Shown here one piece after another: positions 24,400 to 36,500 of a DNA stretch of 64,000 nt (position 1 is the first letter of the stretch; each line of letters opens with the position of its first letter). The DNA is taken from positions 23,190,501 through 23,254,500 of the forward strand of contig NC_081413.1 in the NCBI RefSeq assembly GCF_030272615.1, read 5' to 3'. The translations under genes and the position numbers were made by a program. A model generated the notes under the pieces. The model was not told the origin of the DNA. It was given only the letters and a program-made list of their open reading frames with translations, and ran no database searches. The stretch is from Cryptomeria japonica (lineage: Eukaryota > Streptophyta > Pinopsida > Cupressales > Cupressaceae).

Positions 24400-24960
24400 T
24401 TAGAAAAAAATATTTATAAAAAAATTAAACACAAAACTATAGCCAAATCCCATCCAATCAAAATATTCGGGGAAATACTATTGCTTAATTTTCCTCCCAT
24501 AAATAATATAATTTACTTTCCCAAAATATTTTAACCAATAGACAAATGGGGTAGGTAGAATAAATAATAAATTAAATAACCAAGGAGGATAAAAAGGTTA
24601 AATGATAAATAAATAAGTCAAAAGGCCCAACTGAATAAAATAAACCATGGGCATAATAATTTATGGACCCAAATAATTATTAAAGCCACCAAACTATATA
24701 ATATAAATAAATCAAGTGATATTAATTAAATAAAAATAAATATAATTAAATCAAAGGCTCAATTAAATAAATAATTAATAATTAAATAAATATTAAACCC
24801 CAAATCATAAATAATACTAAATCACTGGAGATAAATAAAAATAAATAACAAATCTCCAAATAATAATCACACATTAAATTAATCTGATTACTTAATAAAC
24901 TATACAACTAATTAATTGTTAATCTAATAATTAATCAAACTACACAAGGCATCCCAACAA
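24400..24960. other. Very AT-rich tract
   Basis: Dominated by AAATAAATAATTAAATAA-like runs. No coding sequence. Such tracts occur in old LTR and intergenic plant DNA. Confidence 0.6.
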
Positions 24961-26330
24961 GGGTTCACCCAATACCGCATAACGCTACAAGACAACTCAA
25001 GTCACAACACAACTAAAAAGGGTGACAACTTAAACCTAGAGTGTGAAGAACAAAACTCGTGCCATCTTCGGTCAACTTACCATTGGGATAAGACACACTC
25101 AGACCTATGAGACCAACTAGAGTCGAAGTCTGGTACCTGCAATCCTGCAACCACCAATAACCACAACCTAACATATGAAATAACATATACATCATAAATT
25201 TTTAGGTAAGTGAAAGAGAATCATGACATCATAACATGCTCATGACGAGTGGTATGATATTGTCTCTTATCACAAATACAATAGCAAGATAATCATACAA
25301 TCACAATATCAACTCATCTCATACAATCGTAATCATGTGGTAGGGGTCAGTACCATGTAGATATCATTGTAACATCAAAAGCAATATAATCCATATATGA
25401 GTATCAATGCATATAGACTAGTATACCTATATTTAAAAATATATGTAAATAATATCGAGCGATATCTTATAATAGAAGAGAATCATCTAAAATAAATGTT
25501 CTTTTAAAATAGTAAACACCAAGAATACAAATCCATTAAAGTCCTACATGCAAAAAGTTGTGAATCTAGCTAGAGACAAGTGGTGAGGGTTCAATTTTAT
25601 TTGGAGTAATAAAATAACACCTCCACAAAAGCTGAAACATGACATATTCCATGCATTTACCTGTCATTTGCGTATCAAATTGTTTCAAAAATGGATTTTG
25701 TTTATAGACATTTTGATGTCATTGTAGATGTCTCTCGGCATAATCATCAAATATAAACCCATCCATCAAGCTAGTCCATAATGTAACACCATTCATATAA
25801 ATTATCAAGTACCATATGTCATATAAAATGTCTACCATCATCAATAAGCATAAATGAGATATAGATAAAGTCACAAGTAACCATCAAAATACTAGCGATA
25901 AGTCTAAACAATTCTATCGATACATAAACAAAAGATAAATTGAGGAGGGACACTACAACTAAAACTAGATGAGTACCATTGTTGATGGTGAGTTACATCT
26001 TGTAGTATGAAGATGGCTACTCTATTCTTTTAAGAAACTCTGATAAATCAACATGACCTATCTTATTGTCCCTTATGTGATCAATATTCAATGAAACTGA
26101 TGAAGGCAGGAAGATTAGATGTGGATCTTCCTTTTTGAACTTCATAGCCTTCTTGTTTGGATATGGCTCCATCATATGTGTGGTAATAACACTATAACAT
26201 GAATAAATCATCAATACTGGAGAAGAGAAAACATTAATTATCTTGATTATCTTGAACTGAGCAAGCTTGGATGAATGAGTTGCATTTGGTATCATTAAGG
26301 TTTCAAAAACCCTGATTGCATCAATGTAAT
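24961..26330. other. Non-coding DNA with a weak minus-strand frame
   Basis: A 105-codon minus-strand frame at 26017-26334 has protein-like composition but no recognised motif and no neighbours to support it. Nothing else was recognised here. Confidence 0.35.
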
Positions 26331-26334
26331 TCAA

Positions 26335-26960
26335 GTGTAAATCGGGCCTATGAACCCAATTTACATGTGTGCAATTGGTTTAATTTGGGTCCATAGGCCC
26401 GAATTACACTCAAGAAAAAGTGTAGTTCAAAGGTGTAGTTTGAGTTCATAGGACTAAATTACACTTGGTATTTAAAAAAGGGTAGGTGTAGTTTGGACCT
26501 ATGAACCCGAACCGGACCTTAGGAAAAACCGGTTACAGGTGTAAGTCAGATCCATAGGTCCAAACTACACATATAAAGTGCAAGATAAAAACTAGTGTAG
26601 GTCCGACGTATACTAGAGAGGGAGGAACAAAGAGTAAGGTGGGGCCATAGGTCCAACAGACACTTAAAAATGTTGGGATTTCAAACTGGTGTAGGATGAG
26701 TTTATGGATCTTCCATACACTATATATAAGATTTACGATGTAAGGCAAGTTCATAAACCTGCCCTCGACCAAGCATCACACCATGCAATGGTGTAAGGTG
26801 TAGGTCGGGTCTACAAGCCCACCATAAACCTTGTGTCCAAAGGCAACAGTTAGGTGGGGTGTGGATCTATAAATCTGAACCCCACCAAATATTGGTATGG
26901 TTCAGGTTTACGAGCCTACATCGCACCAAAGGTTGGTATAAAATGCAAAGTGCATAGACT
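26335..26960. repeat. Array of short palindromic units, part 1
   Basis: Roughly ten degenerate units of 25-35 bp each read nearly the same on both strands around a CCTATGAACCC / GGGTCCATAGG centre (for example near 26342, 26386 and 26495). The array resumes at 28310-28530. The solo LTR at 26983 sits in the DNA between the two parts. Non-coding. Confidence 0.7.
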
Positions 26961-26982
26961 CGAGTGCTGCTTGGGCCAGTGG

Positions 26983-27848
26983 TGTAAGGAAGTTAAGTAG
27001 CAGAATAACTTCCTACACTAACCTTGAGAGGAGGGTAATGCAAAAAAATTTACAGATCGTCAAAACAGTTACAGAAAACAGAAATAGATATAATAACATT
27101 CAAACCATAACACAGTGATTTACGTGGGGAAAACCCTTAGGGGAGAAAACCCCCACACTCCAAAAGCCACCCAATATATTATTCAACAATCAAAATAGAT
27201 TACAATATACTTTCAGAGGAAGCTCTTCCTAGGAGTACAACTAGTCAGAGATTCAAAGGTAACTTAATAGACATAAGACTGTAACACACAACCTCTATCT
27301 CACTCACCTCATAAATAGGAGATACAATACAAGAAACTGTCAAATGGTATTACAAAACCATAGGCTAAAACCATCCAATAAGGTGTAGCCGACCTTATCT
27401 TCCTTCTAGATTCCCTATGACATGTCCCTCCTTTTTTACAACTCATTTATGTGTCCCATGTATTTTATATTTCCTATTTCAGGAGTACAAACTTCCAAAG
27501 GCCATAACTTGTGAACCGTGTGTCTAATTGATGAACTGTTTGAAGCGCCTGAAAGCTCGTGAAGTTCTCTATTGCCTTGTAAATGGATACACCATTTATG
27601 CCTAATTTTCAAGGCATTTTGGGGCCTCTAAATTCCTCAAAATTAAATTTAAACCTTTCATTGGACCCCTCCAAAAGAGAAAATTTAATATCTTCAAAAC
27701 TAGTTGTGATCTTGTGACGTAATTTTACCGAAATACTTATCTAGCCAACAAGAAGCTTCAAGGAGAATTTCACACCATTTTGTACCCAAATAAAAAATTA
27801 CTATAAATAGTAACCACATGTAAAGGTTGGGCCACCATTTTCCCAATA
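26983..27848 (+). mobile_element. Solo LTR, family S1, copy 2 (866 bp)
   Basis: It matches 1539-2424 along its length, starting TGTAAGGAAG and ending CCCAATA (CA decayed to TA). The flanks are AGTGG (26978-26982) and GGTGG (27849-27853), a 5-bp duplication with one mismatch. It is more decayed than copy 1. Confidence 0.82.
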
Positions 27849-28309
27849 GGTGGACCTGAATAACACCACAAATATGGGTGCTTAATCATAGAAAGCCATC
27901 AAAAGGGAAAGTCAAGGTGGATGTTAAGATTGATAATCCCGAACACAACCAATCTTTGGTGTGGTTCAATTTTATCAACTTGAGCACATCATCATTGGAG
28001 GTAAATCAGAAGGAGAGCATATGCATGTAAAAAATACACACAAAAAGATACAACTAGGGTTTCCTAAACCCAAACTGTGCTTAGAGAAACCAGCTATCCA
28101 AGGAAGAACAAAACTCAAAGAAATGAAAGGAAAAATAACTCACCCATATTCCCTACAAATCCGAAGGAGAAAGAAGCTATCACAAAACGCCTCTAAGTCG
28201 AAATGGTAAGCCAACCAAAAAATGTAGGGAGTAAAGATTAAAAACAATGACAAAAAGACTCCAAATCAAATTAAAACAAGGAGCATTAATGATACTTGAG
28301 TGACATAAA

Positions 28310-28530
28310 TAGGTGCAAATCGAGTTTGTAAACCTGATTTATACTTATTATTGGCAAGGTGCCTTTTGGATTTAAAAACCAAATTTGAACCGAAGTGCTA
28401 AAGGTAAGGCATAAAGGAGGTGTAAATCGGGCCTATGAACCTGATTTGCACCTAGAATTCAAAGTCAGTGTAAATCAGGTTTATAGGCCCAATTAACACC
28501 TAGCATCCAAAGCTAGTGTAACTTGGAAAT
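28310..28530. repeat. Array of short palindromic units, part 2
   Basis: Further units of the type at 26335-26960, such as AATCGGGCCTATGAACC and AATCAGGTTTATAGGCCC, each bounded by GTGTAA/TTACAC-like ends. Confidence 0.6.
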
Positions 28531-29099
28531 GCAAAATGACAACCACGTGCAAGATAATAAATTCATCTCAAAATGTATGCATAGAAAAATTAAACCACAA
28601 ATAGGCCAAATGTTGTGGGGTTACCCCAATTTTTTCATGTGTCTAAATTGGGGATAATATTGGCTTTGACTAGGGAACTACCTTTGGCCATTCTTTGAAA
28701 TGAAAAAGGTTATAGAATCCCAACGCTCTATGTGCCTTCATCTATTGGGCCAAAGTGAGGTGTCAGGGAAGAACCCAAAAAAGCTAAAGCACACAAAACA
28801 AAAAGTAAAAAAAAAAGAGTGCACTAAGGCATTAGAAACCCCATTGAGCTAACAACTTGAGATGCTAGCCACTATGCAGCAATGAAAATGGAGTTCCATA
28901 ATTGTATGCAATAAGATAACTACCTTCACAATAGATCTAATGGATAGTGAAAGGTCTTGTCCATAAAGAGTCAGATTTTCCATGCATTCATTTAGGTTCA
29001 CGCCTCTTATCCCAAAGTAGGACAAGATCTCAGACCTTGAAATCTCTCTGCTTATCTTTTTTGTCAAAAAAAGCTTTTACTTGAATTTGGTGTTCTCAA
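28531..29099. other. Non-coding, probable decayed 3' end of the gypsy element
   Basis: No LTR boundary could be found. The minus-strand frame at 28849-29067 has no recognised motif. Confidence 0.35.
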
Positions 29100-31321
29100 A
29101 TATGATCTACTACTTGAACCCGCTTCTCCTAAAGATTTGAAAGGAACATTATATGCTTATCCAAATAAATCTCATAAGTTTGGTCTTCAATTGCTTTTGC
29201 TAACTTCAAAGCAGGTAGCTCTAAAGTGACTGGAATTTCTGCATTAGTACCAAGAAGCTGGAAAGGAGATAAAATAATAGCTCTCTTGGGTGTAATATGG
29301 TCTACCCACAAAGCATCAATCGATGCTTTATTCCACAAACATTGATTTTCATCAACCATTTTTTTGAAAATGGTGACCAGATTCTTATTGCTAGATTTTG
29401 CTTGACCATTCCCCTGTGGGTAATAGTCTGAAGAATGGGAAAGAGAGATATGATACTCAAAACAAAACTAAATAATCTCATATAAGGAAAAATAAGTAGC
29501 ATTATCTACCACTATCTTATTTGGAACACAAAATCTACTCACAATGTTTTCTTTTATGAAATCACATACCACCTCAAATCTAGCATGCTTAACGAGTATT
29601 TCTTAAACCCACTTGGTGAAATAATCTGTTGTAGTAAGAACATAGTGATGACCTACACTAGAAGGAGGATTGACCATACCAATGAAGATAATGCCCCATT
29701 GTTTGAAAGGTTCCTCAATCACCATAGGTTTGAGAGGAAACACTATGAGCTTGGACTTACCAACGAATTGCTAACAAAATTCACATTTCCTAACCCAATC
29801 ATAGGCATCTTGGAAGAGAGTGGGCCAATAATACCTAGCTTGTAAAATCTTGTGAGTTGTCAAGGGAGCCAAGAAATGTCTACCGCAAGCTAAGTCATGA
29901 GAATATTCTAATAACTTGGCCTACTAAGATTTATCTATGCACCTTAAGAAATTACCATACAAATTCCTTTTGTACAATCCATTTTTCTAAAGAACACAGT
30001 TAGCTGATTTTATTTTCAGAGTCCTTTTCTCCTTATATGTGAGATGCACAAGACATTCACCATAAGTAAGAAAATAAGAAATATTAGAATACCACTTATC
30101 TACGATACTTACAAACAATATCATAGGGACATTTCCATGTGAATCCTTTTCAAGGGGAACAACTTCTTTTGATTGAATCTCTACCATCAACTGACACGAA
30201 TCCTTTCCTCAAACCAACTTTGTAGGTCTAATCTCCAAGTCATATTCCTAGGTTTTTGTTATCCATTTACCCCTCTTAGTTCTGAAAATCTACTATGTTA
30301 GAATTGACTTGACCGTAGTTAGTGGGACTAAGCATATGACATGAGAATTCAAGATGCAAAACCAAAAGTGCTTCACTGCTTTGACAATAGTGAAAGCATG
30401 CTTATCCATCTAAGAGTACTTAAGCTCATAAGTTTTGAGAGGACAACTCATGAAGGCTATGGGTGACTCAATTCCTTCTAAATTCCTTTGAACTAGAATT
30501 GCAGAAAGTGTATGATCGGAAGTATAATTGTACATTATAAAGTCTTTGGTATAATCAAGGCCTACCAGCACTGGACCATGAGCTATTGCTTCTTTGATTC
30601 CATCAAAGGTTGATTTGCCTTTAGGATTTCAATGGAAAGTAGACTTCCCTTTCATCATATTTAAAATATGGTGATTTTTCTCAACAAAGTCTAGAACAAA
30701 CCTTCTCAAGAAGTTAACTTTTCCAGAGAATGAATGTACAATTGTTTTACTTGAAGGTAAGGTCAAACTTTGAATTTACTTGACCCTTTCTAGATCAATC
30801 TTAGTGCTTACCTTCTATAAGCCCAAAAACTAACTTTTTGGGATTCAAAGAAATTTTGTGCTAACGAAATCTTTTCAAGACATATTCTAAATTAAAAAGA
30901 TGATTTTCACGATCTTTAAAGAAAACCATTAAATCATCTAAGTACACAACAATTTACATACCAATGATACCTCAAAAAGTCATATCCATAGCCCTTTGGA
31001 ATGTTGCACTTGCATTAAAATCAAACCAAATGGCATCCTTCGATAAGCGAAGGTACCCCAAGGCATTGTGAAGGCAGTCTTGTGATGATCCTCCTTGTTG
31101 ACTTCAATTTGATAATAGCCCAAAAAACCATCAAGCATAGAGAATATTTGGGATTTTGTTACTGTTTGAAGAACTTGATCCATGACTGGTAGAGGGTAGC
31201 TATCTTTTAAACAAGACTGGTTAATACTACGGAAATCCACACAAATGTGAATATCCCCATTCTTCTTTCATACAGATACAATATTAGCACTCCATGTTGA
31301 ATGATGAATTGGAAATATTAT
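29100..31321 (-). pseudogene. Ty3/gypsy pol remnant: RT, RNase H, integrase (downstream half)
   Basis: Reading on the minus strand, the reverse transcriptase shows DFRSINQSCLKDSYPLP and FSMLDGFLGYYQIEV followed by MPFGL (31240-31000). RNase H-like text follows at about 30600-30350. The integrase zinc-finger region has CEFC directly followed by a stop and then QFVGKSK (about 29790-29740), and the integrase C-terminal part includes LWVDHITPKRAI (about 29310-29270). Frames change repeatedly and stops interrupt conserved blocks, so it is inactive. The reading frame runs directly into the intact copia element at 31321 and resumes at 38342. No flanking LTR was identified. Confidence 0.88.
31317..31321 (+). 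repeat. Target-site duplication of the intact copia (left)
   Basis: ATTAT here and at 38342-38346. The duplicated bases lie inside the gypsy reverse-transcriptase coding region. Confidence 0.95.
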
Positions 31322-31800
31322 TGTTGGTGTAAATAATTATTCATCATGGATATTATTACACTTACTTAAGTTTACTTAGGATAATGCATTACATAGTAGT
31401 TTGGATATGAGACACTTGGGTGTTTGTACCTCATTGGGATAGTGTGTGTAGGAGAAATTCCACCTCTTATGGTGTTGATCTTGTTATTACACTATCATAT
31501 CCACTTATTGTGGAGTGATAATTCCACCTTCGGTGGGTGATCCACCTCATGTGGAATATTATATTATTTCTCCTACCTACCCACACCTATTTCCTACCTA
31601 CCCTTGTTTCTCATTGAGCCACTTGTCATATTTGTGTGCTCATACATCCATATGGCCTTGCCTATATAAGCAGGCCTCTATTCATTGTATTGGTTAATCC
31701 AGTTGATCATTTTATATTGATGAGAATACAGTTTGTTCTTGTCATTCTATTGTCTCTTTTATGCTTTTCATTGTGCCCTTGATCTTGGCAAAATCCAACA
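31322..31800 (+). repeat. 5' LTR of the intact copia
   Basis: 479 bp, starting TGTTGGTGTAAATAATT and ending AAAATCCAACA. Base-by-base reading shows no difference from 37863-38341. It contains a TATA box at 31663-31670. Confidence 0.97.
31663..31670 (+). promoter_or_regulatory. LTR TATA box
   Basis: TATATAAG in the context GCCTATATAAGCAGGCC; transcription would be expected to start about 30 bases downstream. The identical box in the 3' LTR is at 38204-38211. Confidence 0.7.
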
Positions 31801-31812
31801 TGGTATCAGAGC
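31801..31812 (+). other. Primer binding site (tRNA-iMet)
   Basis: TGGTATCAGAGC starts immediately after the 5' LTR, complementary to the 3' end of plant initiator methionine tRNA, as in most plant copia elements. Confidence 0.93.
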
Positions 31813-32144
31813 TATTGGGGCTTCGTTGATCAGTTTTTGGAGACATCGTGGAAGGCTTCTATTTTCGGATTTGGGGATCTTCATTTTTTGGAGGCATCAT
31901 ACAGCGATTTGGACATCACCGTTGAATCCGGGAGGCCATTTCCATAAATTTTGACTATAAAGTCGACCTATTTTGGTGAGGAAAATTTTTTTCCCCAATT
32001 TGGCTATATCGTACGGATTTTCGATTTTTTATATATTTTTTCAAAAAAAAATATACTTTTTGTTTTTCTAAATATTGTTTTGAAAAGAAAAAAAAAATCA
32101 AAAAAAAAATTGGAAAGCAAAAAAAACAAATATTGTTTTTTGGG

Positions 32145-32880
32145 GGGTCCGCAGACCCCCCCCCCGTGCTCCGTACCTACCTGCGCAGGTTGCAGGTGTA
32201 CCGAGTGCAGAGCAGTCCGTACCTCGTCTGCGGCGCCCGTCCGCTCCCCGGTCCTCGATCTCGTCACCCGCGCTCCCTGACGACGCTACACCGCCGCCTC
32301 TCCGCGCCCAGCACCCAGCGGTGTCCGCCTCCTCCCGGCTGCGCGTCGGCTCTTTCCGCGGGCGACCCCCGGCACCTCCCGCGTCCTCGCCTCCTGCGCT
32401 TGCAGCTTCCCGGCCTACGGCGCCGCCTCCCGTCCCGGCTCTGCTGCAGCGCCTCCTCGGCGCCCGCTCCCGGCCAGCTCCGCCTCCTCCCCGGACTCCG
32501 GCGCCTGCGGCCTCCAGCTTCCGGTGAAACTGTGACCGCCGGCCTCAGACTCCGGCGAAGACCTCTCCGGCAGCCACGTCACCCGGACACGCGGACAGAG
32601 ACAGGTGGACCACGCCCGCCACGTGGCAGGCGGCCACTGGCCCGTGGATAAACAAATCCGTACGCCACGCAGATCACCGTACGCACAGTCAGCAGTACGG
32701 ACGCACACATCAGCCTGCACAGTCATCATTCCGTACAGTACGGAATACACAGTCAGCGTGCCACGCAATCCGTCCGTACGGTACGGACGCCCAGTCAGCC
32801 AGGCAGCGAAGTTTTCATGACGGTCATACGGCCGTCAAATTTAACACACTGTTTTGCTGACGTCAGCACCACATCAGCAT
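32145..32880 (+). other. GC-rich leader segment of the copia element
   Basis: The base composition changes abruptly from A/T runs to about 65-70% G+C with abundant CpG. It contains several CCGTACGGTACGG-type palindromes (32640-32800) and CACGTGG-like sites. Overlapping Pro/Ser/Arg- or Ala-rich frames on both strands follow from base composition and are not convincing genes. The segment may be a regulatory or packaging leader, or captured foreign DNA. Confidence 0.6.
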
Positions 32881-33519
32881 TTTTTGAAAATTTTTAAACC
32901 CCTCTCCATTGGGCTTTTCAGTTTTGCAGTCCAACTTTGGAAGGCCATATCTTGCTCATTTTTGCTCCTTTTTTGGTGCAATTTTTTTTGAAATGGGCTA
33001 AAATTTCGTGATCTTCGCAGTGGTGTGGTTATTTTCTGATTTTGATGCACAGGTTTTTCGGAATTTTCGGATTCTCTCAGCTGTACCTGTCCAATCCTCA
33101 ATTCTGCAACTTCAAAGGCCTCGTTTGAGCTCATACGACCTCCTTTTCAGGTGCCGTTTTTTTTGAAAGTGCTTATTTTTTCGTCTACTTTCAGAATCTA
33201 TGATCAGATTTCAGAGATTTTGAGTGAAAATTGTACTTTCAGATATTGGTCTTATTTGGCCTATTAGGTACTTGTAAATTGCTTGGATCTTAGTTAGATC
33301 TCTTGCATTTTCAGTTGAGTCTCTTTTGGCCTTCTTGAGGCAGTTGTAAAATTGAAAATCAGAAGTCCACTTTGCCATTTTTTGCAAGTGGCCCATTGTA
33401 TACGCACTACTTATAAAGTGCCAAAATCATCACATTTGGGGGGGTTCTTTGATTGAGTGAATTTGGGGGGGTGTCTTGTGTGATTGTGCCTCTTTTGTGC
33501 TCTTTCCATTCTTGTTGCA

Positions 33520-36500
33520 ATGAGTCCTAATAAGTTTCCACCATTAACTCCACATAATTATGCATCATGGAAAATTAAAGTATGGAGTAAACTCATGGAA
33601 AAGGGTCTCACACACTACATAGATGGAACAATAACAGCACCACCTGATCCTAAGGCTGATCCAAATGCTCACTTAGAATGGCTCACTAAGAATTGCATGG
33701 CTCTTGGAACCTTACGCAAGTATGTATCAGATGACCTCATTTTCCACATTGAGAAGTGTAAAACAATTAAAGAGGCTTGGGATATGTTTCAGAAATTGTA
33801 TGGACAAGTTGATGAAATCAGAGGCTATCAGATTGATAATGAGCTCACCAACTTAGATCCCAAGAATTTTGATACAATCCAAGATTATGTAACCAAAGCA
33901 AATGAGCTAAGAGCAAAGCTAAAGGATTGTGGAATAGACAAAAAGGATGCTCAATTGATATTCAACTTGTTGGACAAGCTTGCACCAGAGTATGCAGCAT
34001 TTGTATCAAGCTTCCAAACTCATCGTTTGACAGTGGGGAGTTCTTATGTTATGCCTTCTTTTGAAGCTTTCACAGAAATGTTGATATTAGAACAATCCAA
34101 GTTGTTGAACATGGGGCTTCTCAAGTCTTCAAAGTCCAAGGCTTTGGTGGCAAATCAAGGAAATCAAGGAAGTCAAGGCAAAAATTCCAACAAGAAGAAG
34201 AAGCAATCTAAGTCTCAACCACAACAAGAAAAGGGCCAATCATCCTCTCCATCACAAGGCAGTCAACAATCCTCTTCCAAGAAGGGGACAACACCTAAGA
34301 AGGATAAACCAACTTGTGCATATTGCAAAAAGTATGGTCATGATGAGCATCGATGCCACGCAAAGCAAGTTGATGAGTTAACCAATCTTCTCAAGAAAAA
34401 CAACATCAATTTGCCATCCGCCTACACAAAGAAGGATTCATCTTCTTCCTCCTCACAGTCAAAAGGAAAAGGGCAAGCATTTGTGGCTAAAACAGGTTCT
34501 TCACAGCAATGGATACTTGACTCGGGTGCCTCCTATCACATGGGTTCTACAAAGGAGCAGTTTTCTTCATTAGAGCCATCTAAGGTACCTCACATTTACA
34601 TAGGTGATGATACACAAGTAGAGGTTGAAGGGAAAGGTTCAGTTGACATGGATGATGGAACATTTGAGAATGTTCTCTATGTTCCTAACTTGTCTACCAA
34701 CCTTCTCTCCATCTACCAAATCACTCACTATGGGAATGGGAAAAAGGTTGAGTTTACACCAGATTCAGTTGTGGTAAAAGAACTTGATGATGATGCCTTG
34801 GTAGCAGTGGGACAAGTCAATGACAACTCAAGGCTTTACTCATTTTCCCACTTTGTGACACGTTCACCTTCTAGGGCCTTGCTTACTCATTCAAATTCAG
34901 AAAGTAAGCTATGGCATGAGCGGTTTGGTCACCTCAACTACCGCTATCTACAGCAGCTCAGCACTAAAGACATGGTCACAGGTCTTCCTCGAATCAGCTT
35001 TTCAGAGGGTGTATGTTCAGGTTGTTCCATGGGCAAGCATCCCGAAGAGAAATTTGATAAAGAGAAAACTTGGAGAGCTTTGGAAGTTCTTCAACTTGTT
35101 CACAGTGATGTAGCAGGTCCATTTCCAGCACCTTCATTTAGTAAGGCCCGCTATGTTCTTACCTTCATTGATGACTACTCCCGCTTCACTTGGGTCTACT
35201 TTCTCATTCATAAGAGTGAAGTATTTGACAGATTTCAGGACTTCAAGGCTCGTGTGGAAAAACAATCAGGGAAAGTGATCAAGATTCTTCGTACAGATAA
35301 TGGCAGGGAATATGTGAACAAGAGACTTGAGGACTTTTGTACATTTGAGGGGATTGATCTTCAGCATTCTGTTGCATACACTCCACAGCAGAATGGGGTT
35401 GCAGAACGCAAGAATCGAACTCTCAAAGAAATGGCTAGCTGTATGATTCATGCACGTTCTCTTGATCCCGCCTTTTGGGCAGAGGCTATCAGTTGTGCCA
35501 CACACATCCAGAATCGGGTTCCTCACAAAGCTTTACAAGGTATTACTCCTTTTGAAGCTTGGGTTGGTAGGAAACCGATTGTGAGACATTTCAGAGTCTT
35601 TGGGTGTCCAGCATGGGCTCGCATACCTCCACAGAAACGCAAGGCATTGGAACCACAGAGTCGGCCTTGCATATTTGTTGGATATCCTGAGGGTGTTAAG
35701 GCATACAGATTGATGGATCCAACGACACATGAGGTATTCATTGAGAGGAGTGTTCACTTTGAGGAAAGCTCTCCTAGCTTAGCCTCTCTACCTCCTCCAC
35801 CTTCCTCCATTGTGGATGGAGATGTTAGTGATTCAGATGATGAGACTCCCTCAACTCCGACTCGCAGGGTTACACCTCCGCAGGGTCCATTTGTAGTTGA
35901 GGTGCCTCATTCTCCACCTCCACCTAGACCTCGTTGGGCTCGACAGACACTTGAGTCCGCGGGTTCTCTTGTTGGGGATCCTTTGGATACACGGAGAACA
36001 CGATCACAACATCAGGATCATCCACATGCATTTATTGCTACCGCTTCCGATCCACAGACATTCAGGGAAGCATCAGGGGTTCCTGAGTGGGACCACGCTA
36101 TGGAGGAAGAGTATAGTTCATTGATGAGGAACAACACATGGGATCTAGTACATCTCCCTAAGGGGAGAAAGATGGTTCGATGTAAGTGGATCTATCGAAC
36201 CAAGTTTGCAGCAGATGGTAGTGTGGATAAGTATAAGGCTCGGCTTGTTGCCAAAGGTTTCTCGCAGGTTGCAGGTGTTGACTATACTGAGACCTTTGCA
36301 CCCGTAGCTAAGATGAACTCCATTCGTTTGACACTTGCTATAGCTGCAGCTCATGGTTGGGCTGTACATCAGATGGATGTGAAGAGTGCCTTTCTTCACG
36401 GTGATCTAGATGAGGAGATTTATATGGAGCAGCCACAGGGTTTCATCCAGGATACTTCTTTGGTTTGCAGATTACGGAAATCTATCTATGGCCTTAAGCA

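Noticed and set aside
26017-26334. 105-codon minus-strand frame
   Set aside because: Protein-like but without motif, neighbours or splice evidence; not strong enough to call a gene.
32133-32820. 172-codon Arg/Pro-rich frame and partners in the copia leader
   Set aside because: Overlapping frames on both strands of GC-rich DNA, as expected from composition; no start context or domain.
33484-33519. Upstream extension of the copia polyprotein
   Set aside because: It would need a TTG start; the first ATG in frame at 33520 begins the usual copia gag N terminus.
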